A DNA stretch of 64,000 nt from Ceratotherium simum simum (GCF_000283155.1 NW_004454179.1:8360500-8424499), one strand, 5' to 3'; numbered from the stretch's first letter, positions 22,130 to 33,939 are shown. Numbers and translations are program-made. Notes: generated from the letters alone by a model not told the origin.

Positions 22130-22290
22130 AAATTTACATTTGTAGAAGGCTTCATTTCACCCATATGCTCTAATCTGATTCTTACAATACCCCACCTGAC
22201 AGGTAAGGGAGCTGAGGTTTGTCACACAGACAAATGGCAGCAACTGGATTCATATCCAGGCCTTCTGATTCCGGTACCCTCTTCTTCCAA
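22130..22290 (-). mobile_element. MIR SINE, antisense copy
   Basis: 'gattcttacaataccccacc', 'aggtaagggagctgaggttt' and 'tggattcatatccaggcctt' fit a MIR reverse complement. Confidence 0.65.
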
Positions 22291-22844
22291 TTGCATGACA
22301 TTGTTATTTGCTCTCAGCGGGCGTCACAAAATCCCTCTTCAGGACCCCTGTGGAATGAAATTCTTTTTCCTGTCTCTCTCCAACATTCTCAACAAAGCCA
22401 TAACACAACTCCTCACCAATACGGTGACGACGTGAGGTACAAAACAGCATATCTGGAACATATAACATATTGGTGGCCAGTGAAAGTCACTTCAGTCACT
22501 CTTAAGGACAGCTTAGGCAGGACAGGGGCCAAGGTGTGGCCAGGGGAGTAATCCTGGAGGCAGGGACATAGAGTTGGATAAATAGGGGTGAGGCTTTTGC
22601 CCTTGGTTGGTGGGGAAACAGCTTATAAAATGGTGCCACCCTCTGACACCTTCTCCTCATCTTTCATGGTTTTGCATTTATGCAATTCTTATCATGTCTT
22701 TTTACCATAATCTTAACAAACGTCTTATGAACACATTATCTTAAAAATCTGAGGAGACTCCGCTTTTGAAGAACGTTCTTAGAAAGAGCAACCAGCTTCT
22801 TCCCCACCCGGCTTGAATTCTGAGCTGAGGAAAAGGAAGGCAGT

Positions 22845-23010
22845 GGGCCTTTACTGAGCGTTAGTTATATGTCAGGAACTTGACACAGGTTACCTCATTT
22901 ATTCCTCTCCATAAGAGAAGTTTTACAGATGAGGAAACTGAGGCTCATAGAGATTATGTAATTTGCCTAAGGACACAGAGCCAGCAGTGGCAGAGCAGGG
23001 ACTGATCTCT
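22845..23010 (-). mobile_element. MIR SINE, antisense copy
   Basis: 'acagatgaggaaactgaggc', 'taatttgcctaaggacacag' and 'agcagtggcagagcagggac' give a clear MIR reverse complement. Confidence 0.9.
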
Positions 23011-23224
23011 CAACCTGTTAGACTAAGGCATTTGGCCAGTTCCTTCCACGCAATACATGTGGTCTTCCTGACACTGGGCAGGCTCAGCTCCTAATCTCTT
23101 TGGCTCCAGAGAACCCTGAGCTGTCACAGTCACTGCTGAGGAGTCAGACCCTCTGCCAGAAATGATTTTGCAGGTCATTATTGAGTGGCAGTGGAAGACT
23201 TAAACATACTCTTTGTCCTCAGAA

Positions 23225-24110
23225 AATCAGACCCAGGATCAGAATTTTAGAGCTGGACGGGACCTTACCAAATATATAGCAACTCCTAAATTTTGCAGAT
23301 GAGGAAAGTGAGGCCTAGGGATTAGAATTAAAGGATTTTCCTGGGTCATATGATTATTTAGTGAGCCAGAACCTAGTCTCTTGCCTAGGATGAAGACCAT
23401 GAATTCAGCACACCAGTTATGAACTACTGGGCAGTGAAGAGAGAGGGGATAAAATACTCAAGAGAGTCCTGCTGATATAGGTAGGACTGAGAGGAAAGAA
23501 AAGTAGAGCAGAAAAAAGAGCCAGGATGTGAACCAAGACTGAAAATACAGATCTAAGGTGGGAAGGAGATGTAATAAGTGACTTCCCAGATTGCGTTTTG
23601 TTCCCATTGCACATACAGTTGGAAGCCAAATGCAAGCCACCAAGGTTGCAGTGAAGCAGTGAACAATTATAGTGCAAATAGTTGTGGGCAGCTGTGGGAG
23701 TGTAAGCCACCTGCTCCAAGTTTACAGCTTTGTTAAACTTGGTAAACATTAAAAATGGAATGGGAACACTCCCAGTCTGTACAGCATCCCATACCCTTCC
23801 TGGGAGGCCTTGCTCAGGAGCCGGGGTGGACTTGCCCTTGACTAGGCCCTTCTCACTGTGGCCTAGAGCTGCTTTCTGCTGGTAGAGGTCAGTGTTTTCA
23901 GCAGTAGAGACTGAGGGAGGTAGGGAGTATCACAGAATCATATATTTATAGAGTTTGAAGGGATCACAGAGCCCCCAGAATATAATTTCTTTCCTAATGT
24001 TCAGATAAGGAAACAGATCTAGAGAGGTGCTTGCCCAAAGTTATAAAGCTAGGGGCAGAAGTGACTCTTGATCTCTGAACTTTTGACTCTTTATCCAGTG
24101 CTCCTTCCTC
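23225..24110. repeat. Two ancient SINE-like fragments, family not named
   Basis: 23240-23390 and 23930-24110 share a layout: an opening like 'agagctggacgggacctta', a middle like 'gatgaggaaagtgaggccta', and an end resembling MIR right arms. They look like one old family or a MIR relative. The 540 bp between them shows no repeat I recognise. Confidence 0.4.
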
Positions 24111-24184
24111 TAAGTCCCACTATGTTTGTAGATGATGGCAGAGAGTTATAGCATTACAGAATGTTACAGCTGGAAGGGACATGG

Positions 24185-24325
24185 TTCTCAACTACCAGTG
24201 TTTTTGGTTGTTACATGACTAGGGGGGAGCAGGGACCAAGGGTGCTAAATAGCTTGAAATGTGATCATCCTGCATAATGAAGAACTGTCTTGCCCAGATA
24301 GTGAGAGTGCCCTGGTTGAGAAATG
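24185..24325 (+). mobile_element. MER20-like hAT DNA transposon fragment
   Basis: 'tggttctcaactaccagtg', 'tttttggttgttacatgact', 'gctaaatagcttgaaatgtg' and an end near 'ccctggttgagaaatg' follow MER20 order with matching terminal inverted bases. It ends about 185 bp below exon 11. Confidence 0.6.
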
Positions 24326-24509
24326 TTTTGTCCACCATTTGACTTTACAGTTGAGGAATCTAAGCCTAGAGACAGGGAGCAGTCCCCTGACTCCATCCCA
24401 CCGAGCCCGAGTGAATGAGCAGCAACCTTGGTGCCTTCAGTAAATGGGCTCCCTCTCCTTCCAGCTCCTGCTGCATTTGCTCCTAAGCTATTTCCAGGCA
24501 GGCACTTAC

Positions 24510-24656
24510 TTGGACTTCAGGCCCTCCTGTCCATAGGGCTGCAGCAGATACTGGTGCACCAGCTTGTCCCTGAGAGTCCCGGCCAGTTTGATTTTCTTTC
24601 TTGATCGGTGCAGGTTGATGATAAAAAGTGTAATGGACCCTCGAACATAGTTGTGG
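24510..24656 (-). CDS. HPSE2: HPSE2 penultimate coding exon (exon 11)
   Basis: This 147-bp minus-strand exon has an acceptor after a long pyrimidine tract (ctctctctctggatctcag, AG at 24658-24657) and a donor gtaagtg just below 24510. Its first base C completes an Asn codon begun by AA at the end of exon 10. It then encodes HNYVRGSITLFIINLHRSRK, KIKLAGTLRDKLVHQYLLQP and YGQEGLKSK, with the last codon split AA|G into exon 12. The content is the C-terminal domain of heparanase-2, a beta-strand-rich region with a basic HRSRKKIK patch, compatible with heparan sulfate binding (inference). The length is a multiple of three, so skipping it would keep the frame. It is not a retrocopy, since introns flank it on both sides. 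Confidence 0.97.
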
Positions 24657-25009
24657 CTGAGATCCAGAGAGAGAGAAAAGGGAAAGATGGAAACAAAGTG
24701 GTCAGTTAGATGCTTCTAAATAATTTATAGACTACATGAAACAGGATTACCTCAGGAAAGGGCATTTATTTTATGGTTCTTGGCCACTCTAGACCTTCAG
24801 TGACAGGAAGGCCTTGTTCTTGTGGTTTCCTGCAAAGATACCCACTTCCCACCACACTCCTTTTGTTTGTGTGTGAATGTATTGCAATGATTTTAGAAAA
24901 CAAAATATTTTTTTCTGAGTATGGAAGGAAAACATACTGATTGCAAAAAAAAAAAAGGAAAAATATAGAGAAACACAAAGAAGAAAAATAAAAATCTTTA
25001 TAATCCTAG

Positions 25010-25430
25010 TATCTTCAGATATGATAATATTTTGGTAAACATCCTTCCAGTATTTTTTAGTTTATTAATTTGACAAATATTTATTGAGTATTTTGACACA
25101 TGTGTGTATATTATGTATATTACTCAGTTTTTACATAATTGGGATCACACTGTTCACATAGTTTTTTCAGTTCATGAACATCTTAGGCATGTTCCCATGT
25201 TGTTATATATTCTTCTTGTAGAAAAATGCTAAAATCTTCAATCAGAAATGTAACATAATTTATTTAACTAAGCCCCTACTTTTGGGGACTTATGTTGTTT
25301 TCAATTTTTTTGCCATTATAAATTATGTGATGGACTTCATTGTACATAAACTTTTTGCACATCATGATTATTTCTGATGGATAAAGTCCTGGAAGTTGGA
25401 AACATTAGGTCAAGGGGACACACATCGTAT
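25010..25430 (-). mobile_element. Old L1-like 3' region, antisense
   Basis: The plus strand shows 'gggatcacactgttcacata', 'cataatttatttaactaagc', 'tgttttcaatttttttgcca' and 'gcacatcatgattatttctg', the order seen in antisense old LINE tails. The exact family is uncertain. Confidence 0.5.
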
Positions 25431-26384
25431 GATTCATCACCAAATCTAGTTCATTCCCAGTGCTGCTCCTCCCTGTGGAAAGATTTTATGTCCCAGGCTC
25501 TGTGGAACCCTGGAGTGATCACGTGACTGGCTTTGGCCAATGAGATGTGGATGGGCATGTTAAAAATCTCTGGGCAGAAGCTTTAAGAGGCAGCTCATGT
25601 TTTGTCACGTCTCTTTTCCCTCAGCCAGAAGACAGACAACATTCTCGACAGAGGCTGCTCTATTGATCTGCATCCTGGAATGAAGATGATGTTAAGCACA
25701 GCTCCTGCTGAGCCATAACAGACAAGTATTATGAATGAGAAATAAATTTTCTTATTGAAAGCCATGGAGATTTGGAGGTTCTTTGTTATCACAGCCTATC
25801 TTGACTGATACACACATTTTGATAATATTGACATTAACTCTCTAGAATGCTTGTACTAGTCTCACCGACTAGGAACTGAGGAACTCAAGGTGGGTTTGGA
25901 AGCATTTAACTGTTTTTCCAAATTGTTTTCTTCCCTTTTTGTTATGTTAAGGAGATGCAACCACCAACCACCCTGAACCAAGCCTCACCACAAGAGTTAT
26001 GCCCATGACCTTTGCCTTATTTTTAATGCTAAGATCTCTCCAGGAGGAGCTTAGGCCTTATCACTGCAATCTGCAGTGTATGTGAAAGCATGTTTTCTAA
26101 CTGAGCCTGCCCAACTGAATACCTGCCTCTCCCTTTTGAATATTCATTCCCCATCCGAAATAAAAGGTCCTTGCTTTCCTTTGTTCAGGGACGCCATGAC
26201 TTTGGAAATGATTCCTCATGGTCTCCTGTTTGCTGCAAATATACTTTGTGAGACAGCTTCCACTGGTGTAGAGTCTTATTTAACTTGCCAGGAGGCAAAC
26301 CCACTTGGTTCGGTAACACTAATTTGCTCTGATCAAAATATCTTTCTCAACCTGAGAGGGGATAATGGGATTTCAATGTTGTAT

Positions 26385-26720
26385 TAATTTGTATTTTGGA
26401 AAAATTCATACTGAGGTGCATTTTTTCATTTGCTTATTTGCCATTTCATTTCTTTTTTTGTAAACTGGCTGCTCATGTCTTTGCCCATTTTTCTATTGAT
26501 TTATAAAAACTATTTATTTATTAAAGATAGTGATCCTTTGTCTGCATGTATGTTGCAAAATTTCCCCCAGTTTTCTTTGACCAATTCAGTTAGTTTACAT
26601 TGTATTCTGATGTATAAAAGTCAAAAACTTTTATGTGATCAAATTTATCAATCTTTTTGATTTCTGCTTTGGCTGTTTTACCTACCACAAGATTATAAAA
26701 ACTATTTTTGGAATATTACT
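26385..26720 (-). mobile_element. Old L1 ORF2 relic, antisense
   Basis: 'ttgcccatttttctattgat', 'gtgatcctttgtctgcatgt' and 'ttttatgtgatcaaatttat' are typical antisense L1 ORF2 stretches. A 24-bp tandem copy of aaaactatttttggaat occurs at 26697 and 26721. Confidence 0.7.
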
Positions 26721-27129
26721 AAAACTATTTTTGGAATCCTTTTAAACCAGCACAGAATGTTCAGAAGCCTGGAAGAACTATATGCCTACATGCAAGAGCC
26801 TTTCAGCATGTATCAACAAAACTATAATGATTTCCTTCTCTCGCATAGGAAAAAAGACTTTGTTTCTAAGGGGTCCCTTAGGGCCCCACCTGGATGGGTT
26901 AATGAGAGGAAACAGAAAAACTGACCCAGTCCTGCCTTCAAAGGAGGAGTTCAGAGAAACTCCAAGTCAACTTTGCCCAGAGGAAAACATCATTCCTTGC
27001 AGAAATAGCACCCCTCAGCCTCTGGGTCACTCATCTCTGCTTCTAAAGGCGCTAATTAAGAGTTGAGTGACCAAGGGCAGGTCAATATCATAACTTGAGT
27101 TGTTTGTTTGTTTTTTAAATAATACCATT

Positions 27130-27265
27130 TCCAGGGCTCATCCCTTGGAGATTTTGATTCAGTCCATTTGGAATTGGGCCCTGGCAATCTGTATTTTTAA
27201 AAACATCTTTCTGAGATATTTTGGCAGATGAGTTGGGTTTGGGAACCACTTGCCTAGAGCAATCC
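27130..27265 (-). mobile_element. MER5A-like DNA transposon relic
   Basis: 'gagattttgattcagtcca', 'ggccctggcaatctgtattt' and 'gttgggtttgggaaccactt' follow MER5A read in reverse complement. Confidence 0.5.
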
Positions 27266-27383
27266 ATTAAGGTTATGAGAAGACTTCCTAAAGTATATCT
27301 GCTGGTTGTGTGTCAGATGATTTTTCTTGCATCTGTAGAGGGCACATTATTGTGTTCAAGGCTCTTTGGATGCCTGCATTTAT

Positions 27384-27886
27384 TTATTTATTTTGTTGTG
27401 AGGAAGATTAGCCCTGAGCTAACATCCGATGCCAATTCTCCTCTTTTTGCTGAGGAAGATTGGCCTTGGGCTAACATCTGTGCCCATCTTCCTCTACTTT
27501 ATTTATTTATTTATTTTTGTGAGGAAGATCCTCCCTGAGCTAACATCTGCCAATCCTCCTCTTTTTGCTGAGGAAGACTGGCCCTGGGCTAACATCCATG
27601 CCCATCTTCCTCCACTTTATATGGGACGCCGCCACAGCATGGCTTGACAAGCGGTGCATCGGTGCACGCCTGGGATCCGAACCAGCGAACCACCCCAGCG
27701 GAGCACGCGCACTTAACCACTTGTGCCACCGGGCCAGCCCCCATCTCTCTCTACTTTATATGGGACGCCACCACAGCATGACTTGACAAGCAGTGTGTTG
27801 GTCCGCGTCTCGGATCCAAACCAGCAAACCCCGGGACGCCAAAGCAGAGCACGTGATCTTAACCGCTATGCCACCAGGCCGGCCCC
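27384..27886 (-). mobile_element. ERE SINE interrupted by a second ERE
   Basis: The outer copy is antisense. Its tail side (27384-27502) has ttattttgttgtgaggaag and 'gctaacatccgatgcca'; its head side (27760-27886) ends in ccaccaggccggcccc. A perfect 17-bp TSD, tggatgcctgcatttat, lies at 27367-27383 and 27887-27903. Without the inner copy the element is about 246 bp, a normal ERE length. Confidence 0.93.
27503..27740 (-). mobile_element. Inner ERE SINE nested in the outer ERE
   Basis: It runs antisense from a (TTTA)n tail with tttttgtgaggaagatcctc to the head accgggccagccc. The flanks cccatcttcctctacttta and cccatctctctctacttta are an 18-20-bp TSD with two mismatches, and both belong to the outer ERE. 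The inner copy is therefore the younger of the two. Confidence 0.9.
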
Positions 27887-30800
27887 TGGATGCCTGCATT
27901 TATATTCTGATAAATTACTAAATGACTCTTTTATCTGGTCCCTCCTCCTCTGGTCCTTCTTCTCTATCCCCTGAAGCATGTGAACTAGCTTTTGGAGCCA
28001 AATAAGTTAGCTCAGAAGAGAATGCCAATTTATTTGCGCAGACTTGTATCACCAGAGCTCTGAAAAAGGATGCTGCTAGCCTGTGTCAGTGTTTACTATC
28101 ATTAAAGAATACTGACTATACTCCATTGGTGGGCTTTAAGCTTAGCTTAGCTGTGTGCAAAATTGAGGAAGACACCATTATATACAGGTACTCTGGGCTC
28201 AGAGTGTGAGCAAAAGTGGGCATGGATAGATACCAATTTTACCAGGCTGCGGTAAACCCTGTGGCTAACTACCATCAAACAGCCTTCACAAAGGCCAGCA
28301 GTGGAGGAGGAGAGAGCTGTGTGCTTGCATTTATGAGTTTCTCCTCTGCAGAGCTGGGGCAGAATGAGCCCTCAGAGACTGCAGAGGAGAAGGATGGGAT
28401 GTGGGGATGTGGTGGGTTGGAGGGAGACCTGAAATCACAGCATTGCTGCAGGGAAAGCTGTCTTTTCAAGCTGCTTGGCAATGGTCTGATTTCCATTTAC
28501 ATAGTTCCCCTGGGGGGAGACAAACCAGTACTGAAACCCAGCCCAGAGACCAGCATGCAGAGGCTCTCACAGAACTCCTGGTGCCTCCTCAGGTAGGAAC
28601 TGGCATTGAAGACCGCCTCAGCCATCCCTTTCCCTGACTTGCTGATGGGCAAGGACGTTAAGCAGAGGCCTTTTGGCTATGAAGACACATTCTTGGCTGG
28701 AGCGTAGCACCAACCTGAAAGTACTGTGTTGAGAATCCAGATTCCTGAAGAATGTATTTTCTCTGCCCACAGAAAAATAATCTTGGAGGAGTATCTGAAA
28801 ATGGGGTCTGAAGGCGTGACCTGCAAGCAATTGCTGACCTTCTGATGTCATCAAGTCCAGGTGGCCTTTGGTTTTTTTAGTGAACGCCCCTTTCCATCTG
28901 GTAGAACATCTATCTTGCTCCATGTCTCACTCATGGTGAGACTTTTTCACCAGCAGAGAGTCCATGAATCTGGAGTTCATCTTTCTGGCTGTTCTTTTGC
29001 TGCCTGATGTCTTTCTTTTCTTGTGTTGCCATGGGAGGAGGATGAAGTGAGTCAGGGAAGAGAGGCTGGAATTGAAATATCCTGGATGTAAGAGGTGGAG
29101 GATGTCACATGGGGACGTGCATCTTGACTTCCAGATAAAAAACAGTCACTGTTCTAGAAATGTCTCCAGTGAAGCTGAGAGACTAGGAAAGGGAAGGGAG
29201 GACGATGCTTTGGAATCCATAGTCATTCCCAGTGAAAGTCAATGTGCTTGAAAACTGGGTTGGTCCATTGTCTCCAAATATAATTCAAAGTTTTGGGTTC
29301 GGTAAAACTCAGGCCATATTTTGCCAAACATTTTTTCTCCTAATTTCAAAGCCCATGTGTATTTTAAGGGAAATTTAATCCACATGTTTCTGATTCATTT
29401 ACACTTAACTCATCAAAATATTGTTTTGTAAGAACGATTTGATGTCCAAGAAGCCTCAGGAACCTATTTTATGAGTCTTTAAAAAAAACTTCTTCTGAAA
29501 AACAGGAAGTCATGTTTTGCCAATAATAAACGAACTTGAACCCCAAAAGGCTCAGCTTTGCTTCAGTATCCACCAGATTCCAGTTGGTTTTGAACTCGGC
29601 TAAGGACCTCAGCTCCTCCCCAGAAACATATATTGTCTTAGCAGAATGGTTTATAAAAAGAAGATTTCCCAGTCAAAACTTATTTGTTCTCTGAATAGGA
29701 AGACTTAGGGTGAGAACTGCCATGCTGCCAGTGTCTTAATTTGTTAATTCTAGAACAGAAAGCAGAGAAGCACCTGCTGGTTTTGGTATGAGTATCTAAC
29801 TTTTTTTCCTAAATCAATTATAAAAGACAACACCTACTGGGTCAGAAATGACCCACAATGCAAGAGACTGCCACAGGAGGCAGTGAGGTATTCCAGTAGA
29901 GGTTGCATGACTGTCAGGGAGATGGTGAAAGGAATTTCTGTGTTGTAGGGACACTGGGCCAAAAGATCTCTAAGGGTTCTTTCAAATGTAAAATTCTTTG
30001 CATTATTAATGTAGTTATTTGTATACAGGGTGATACCATAGAACTTTCAGAATTCAATATGATAATATAATTGCAAATCTCTGGCAAGATGCTTGTCACA
30101 TAGCAAGTGTTCAGTATACACTGGAGTGCAAAGTTGTTTTAATAGACACTTTCTTTGGGTTGTTCTACTGGTAAGTTTATACTTTCTCACCCCATCCCTG
30201 TTTCGACCAAGGATATATGTTTTCAGAGTATTGGTCAGAATAGTGTGAAGCCAACATGCCCACTCTGGGACATTTCTGTGACCTTGGCTTCATTGGCCAC
30301 AAATAAACTAAGTGAACAGTAGTGCTTCCTCACGACTGTTGTGGAGGATGAGAGGGCACAGACTGGGCACATGGTTTCCCCAAAAGAAGGAGCAGAGACA
30401 CTTCTCCTATCCTTGTGCCTACCTATCTGGGGCACCTGACACCCACTGACAGGGTGGAGCCAGCTCAGTGCATCCATTTTGGGCTTTCTTTCCTAATAAG
30501 AACAAAAAGACCTTCACTCCAATTATTATCGTTAAAGTCATATGTGGAATGAATTAGTAAAGTCTTCTCTTTCCTTTTTTTAATGGGGAGAAGGAGGGAT
30601 GATACTGATAGAAGCACAGTGGCACCATTTCCCCAGGGAGATTCTGGAGCAACTTCCAAAAGAAAGGAGAGGAGAGCTGGTGATGTACAGAGAATGTTGA
30701 ATCCAGATTATTTTAGTAACTTGTTTAAGGTCTCATGCTAGTGAATGGCAGAATTCTTAACCACTCCGCCACACCCCCTCCTTCTGGCTGATGTGGTGAT

Positions 30801-31712
30801 ATCAAAGGGGAAGAGGGCTAGAACTGTAAATCATCAGTGATGTCTTGATATCCTATCTCTGCATTCATTTATTCATTCACTCATCAAACATTCACTGAGA
30901 CCTTCTTCATGCCAGTCACTATATTAGACACCAAGAATACAAAAACAAATGAGACACCAGCCTCGAGTTCATGGTATACTCAAAATATTAGAGACAATTT
31001 CCCACAAGAATGTCAAAGAATGTCAGGATGAACACTGGGATGAGACTATATGAGCCCACTGTGAGGACACCCAAATCCTACTAAGCCCATGGCTACTATT
31101 TTTTTCCTGGGTCCTCAGACTGATAGTACAAGGGCCACAAACTGATGTCCTTCCCAACAGAGACAAAAGGTGCCAAGAGTAATTTTTCTCTCCTGAAGCT
31201 GGGGGTCTACCTTTTGGGTGGTTACCTCAGGGACAGGGCAGAGACAAGGAATACAATGTTTCCTTGTGTTGTGATCAGATAGCTCCAGCCAAGGCCATAA
31301 AGCAGTCACTCTCTGTCAGGTATTGGATTGAGCTTCCTGTTGAGCAAAAGGGACGTTGAAAGCCTCTGGCTTCTGCCCAAACCAGCCTCCTCTCATCCAC
31401 AATAGGCACTTGTATCTAAAGACAAGACAACAGGGCCCTTGCCTCCCTATGCTCAGAGTGATTCTTTGAAAAATCTTATCATGATAAATTAGTTGGCTTG
31501 GCTCCTCTCTCATCAAGGAAGGGGAATGAGCGTCTGTTGTAACCTGACCACCAGAGCTCTTTGTGCTCCACAGCCCGGTGATCAGCCCCTGATAGGCGGC
31601 TGGAATGAAGGCCTGGCTGGAGGTGCTTACTTCCTTCTCCCCCACCTCATCCCGCCAGGGTTTCTCTGCATTTAAAGAAAGAGTTTTCTCTTCCAGAGCT
31701 GCCTACTCTGCT

Positions 31713-31748
31713 CCTTAAATAGGAAGTGATGTAAGAAACCATATTTGG
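31713..31748. promoter_or_regulatory. CArG-type pair with an ETS core
   Basis: A perfect SRF consensus, CCATATTTGG, lies at 31739-31748. A near-CArG/MEF2-like CCTTAAATAGG is at 31713-31723, and an ETS core, AGGAAGTG, overlaps its end at 31721-31728. About four or five CArG matches are expected by chance in a window this AT-rich, so functional meaning is unproven. Confidence 0.25.
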
Positions 31749-32234
31749 TCCGATGCGTTTTGCTTTACGCTCAGTTTTAAGTATTTACTTTATGATCCTC
31801 ATGTTTTAAAATATTTTATCTGCCAAACTTTATTTATTTACTGATAATTATTTTTCCTGTTTGTTTAATGATAATTCTAATGACAACCAGTACTTCAGAT
31901 CAAAAAGAGAAGAATAACCATACATTACCCCGCTGATTATTCTAAGACCAGCCCCCTAAAAAAGGAAGCCTAGATTGTATTTAACCTCTTAACCTCTAAA
32001 ACAGCTGAAAGATTTTTGGAATACTGAAGATGGCTCTAAAGCTGGCATGACTACTTTTGGGCACTCTCAGCTTGGGACACACTGGTCTATAGCCAGGTTT
32101 CTAGTGGTACAGCTCTCTGGCATGCGTGTTAGAAATGTAGACTTATTTCCTCAAGCTCTGCTGGCGGATCATAGGAACAGATTTTATATCTCTAGCCTTG
32201 GTTCAGGTGTAGGCACACAAAAAAGTGTGGTGGG

Positions 32235-32300
32235 CATTATGTCAACTGGCACAGAGAAAATGCTCAATAAAAATTTGTTGAATGAAGAAGTAAATGAACA
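32235..32300 (+). mobile_element. L2 LINE 3' terminus
   Basis: 'tggcacagagaaaatgctca' and 'ataaaaatttgttgaatgaa' are the L2 3' end. This explains part of the 162-codon plus-strand open frame here. Confidence 0.7.
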
Positions 32301-32543
32301 AATGGCATGTATTTTGATGAACGTTTTATGGATAAATCCTCTAAGTGTGAGAAAGAGGGTTTACCTGGAGAACAAGCTATTTATCAGAGATCATTTGAAA
32401 CCTGCCAAGAGCAGGTATAGTGATTCCAGAAGCAGTTATCAATTAGTCTTGAACGGGTCCCAAATGGTATGGAATTCTAAGAGGGCCCGGAAGCCTGCAG
32501 CCCCTCGGGGATGGTTTTCTGTGCCATCTCTGTGAAGACTTAC

Positions 32544-32689
32544 TTGTGGTGGTTTGTGCAGTGAGCATAAATCCTTAGTTTGTCCCGGATCACTCGGCCT
32601 GGCCGTGGCTTCCGCTGGAGCCCAGCAACATGCACCGCCAAGACTTTGGGGCCTATCAGGCGCTTGTAAAGGAGAGAGAGCCAGTAGTC
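32544..32689 (-). CDS. HPSE2: HPSE2 coding exon (exon 10)
   Basis: This 146-bp minus-strand exon is bounded by an acceptor (ctctctgttttcctcag, AG at 32691-32690) and a donor gtaagtc below 32544. It encodes 48 codons plus [22 protein letters not shown], then [20 protein letters not shown], then YAHCTNHH. The trailing AA joins the C of exon 11 to give Asn (HHN-HNYV). [13 protein letters not shown] is a hallmark of the GH79 heparanases at the junction from the (beta/alpha)8 barrel to the C-terminal domain. The RKPRPGR segment and CTNHHNHNY context are specific to heparanase-2. The ends of exons 10, 11 and 12 fit in phase, giving a continuous 152-residue C-terminal coding segment. The exon number assumes the human 12-exon structure. 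Confidence 0.97.
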
Positions 32690-33939
32690 CTGAGGAAAAC
32701 AGAGAGGCAGAATCAGAGAAAGACGCACGTTCAGGTGCAGTGCTCTGAGTAAACACACAAACACATAGGCCAGAAACCACTTCTTACCAGGAGCACAGTG
32801 AATCACGACCAACTAGACCCTAACCCTGTAACCACAGTCACCCCAATGAAGCGCTCACCCTGGGTTGACAGTGAAGTGGGCATTGTCTAAAGATGCCTTT
32901 TCAATTGGCCAAATGGGAAAATGTAAGTAGGGTGGACCCAGAGCAGTATACAAAGAAATGAAGCAAAGTTTTTCACATGTGAAATAACAACCAGTTGGGG
33001 CCTTAAATTTCCAACTTTCTTTTCCTATGACTTTACTTTCATACTGGTTTATGGTTTCTGTTTAATCGTAGAATGGAAGATTTCCAATCTTGAGGACTGT
33101 CATCAATATGAGAATCCAAAATGTCATTCTCTAAATGTTGTCACTAAAGACCATTAGTGCGGTGGGAGGGAGATGAAGCTCCTCTGGGCAGGAGAGCAGA
33201 GTTCTGGATTCCAGAGTCAGAAATGCAAAAGGAAGAATATTTGCAAACCATGGTACTAATTCTTGGTCATCCTCTAATTCTGAAATAAAAAGAATAATTC
33301 TAAACTAAAAAGAATGTGATGCTTTTAACCATTCCAGGGTCCATGTGTAACTGATTAATAAATATTCAATCTGTAACCCCCATATGTATTTGAATTTACA
33401 AAAGCCTATTCACCACCACCTTAGTTTGTATTGTATTTGCTATTATCATATTTTGTTTTTGCATTTGATACAAATATAAAATTTGCATTTGTATTGTGTA
33501 AGCTTTTATCACCTATTATGGGTAATGACTGCAGTGTTTATAACTCACCATGTAAAATAGGGCTTCTTAACTTGTTTAGGGGCTTCCCCAACTCTTCCCC
33601 TCCCCAGTTCTGGAATTCAGTGAACATACTCTTCAGTGCATGCTACTAAAGGTCTTAAAGACATCAACTATGTCTTCTCAGCCTTCATCTTTCCAGGCAG
33701 AAGCCTCTTAATGATCTTTTTTTTTTTTCTTGTGTGGCCATCTATAACATCAGCTGCTTTAAAATGTCTGCTGAATTGCATAAATCCAAACAAAGTCTCA
33801 AAGCCCCTTTGCCACTAGCATAGCTCCAAATCTGTCCTGCACGGGGTGGGTGGGTGGGGCGGGGCTCTAGGCCTTGCCTGAGCATTTACCTCAACTAACT
33901 TTAAGTGGCCTTAGTGTCACTGTTAAATATGGTCTCCTG

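Larger units (their letters stand above)
7381..24509 (-). other. HPSE2: HPSE2 intron between exons 11 and 12 (17,129 bp)
   Basis: The GT donor lies at 24509-24508 and the AG acceptor at 7382-7381 on the minus strand. Contents are itemised separately: MIR and L2 copies, an unclassified insertion in L2, a purine-rich tract and CpG island at 13553-14150, an L1 with extra 3' sequence, and an ERE in an old L1. Stretches where I recognise nothing certain include 7700-8930, 14150-15470, 16080-17350, 17590-17925, 18520-19370 and 20130-20900. Around 20915-21160 a CR1/L3-like LINE relic is possible but not firm. Confidence 0.9.
24657..32543 (-). other. HPSE2: HPSE2 intron between exons 10 and 11 (7,887 bp)
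   Basis: The donor is gtaagtc below 32544 and the acceptor is at 24658-24657. It holds L1-like antisense relics at 25010-25430 and 26385-26720, and a MER5-like relic at 27130-27265. The nested ERE pair is at 27384-27886, and a small L2 end is at 32235-32300. I recognise no gene or repeat in most of 27905-30870 or 31000-32230. A sequence at 25430-25810 ending 'ttgttatcacagcctatctt' is an old repeat left unnamed. Confidence 0.9.

Noticed and set aside
32047..32535. 162-codon plus-strand open frame next to exon 10
   Set aside because: It spans an L2 terminus, has no similarity to a known protein, no splice context, and lies opposite the HPSE2 strand. Chance open frame.
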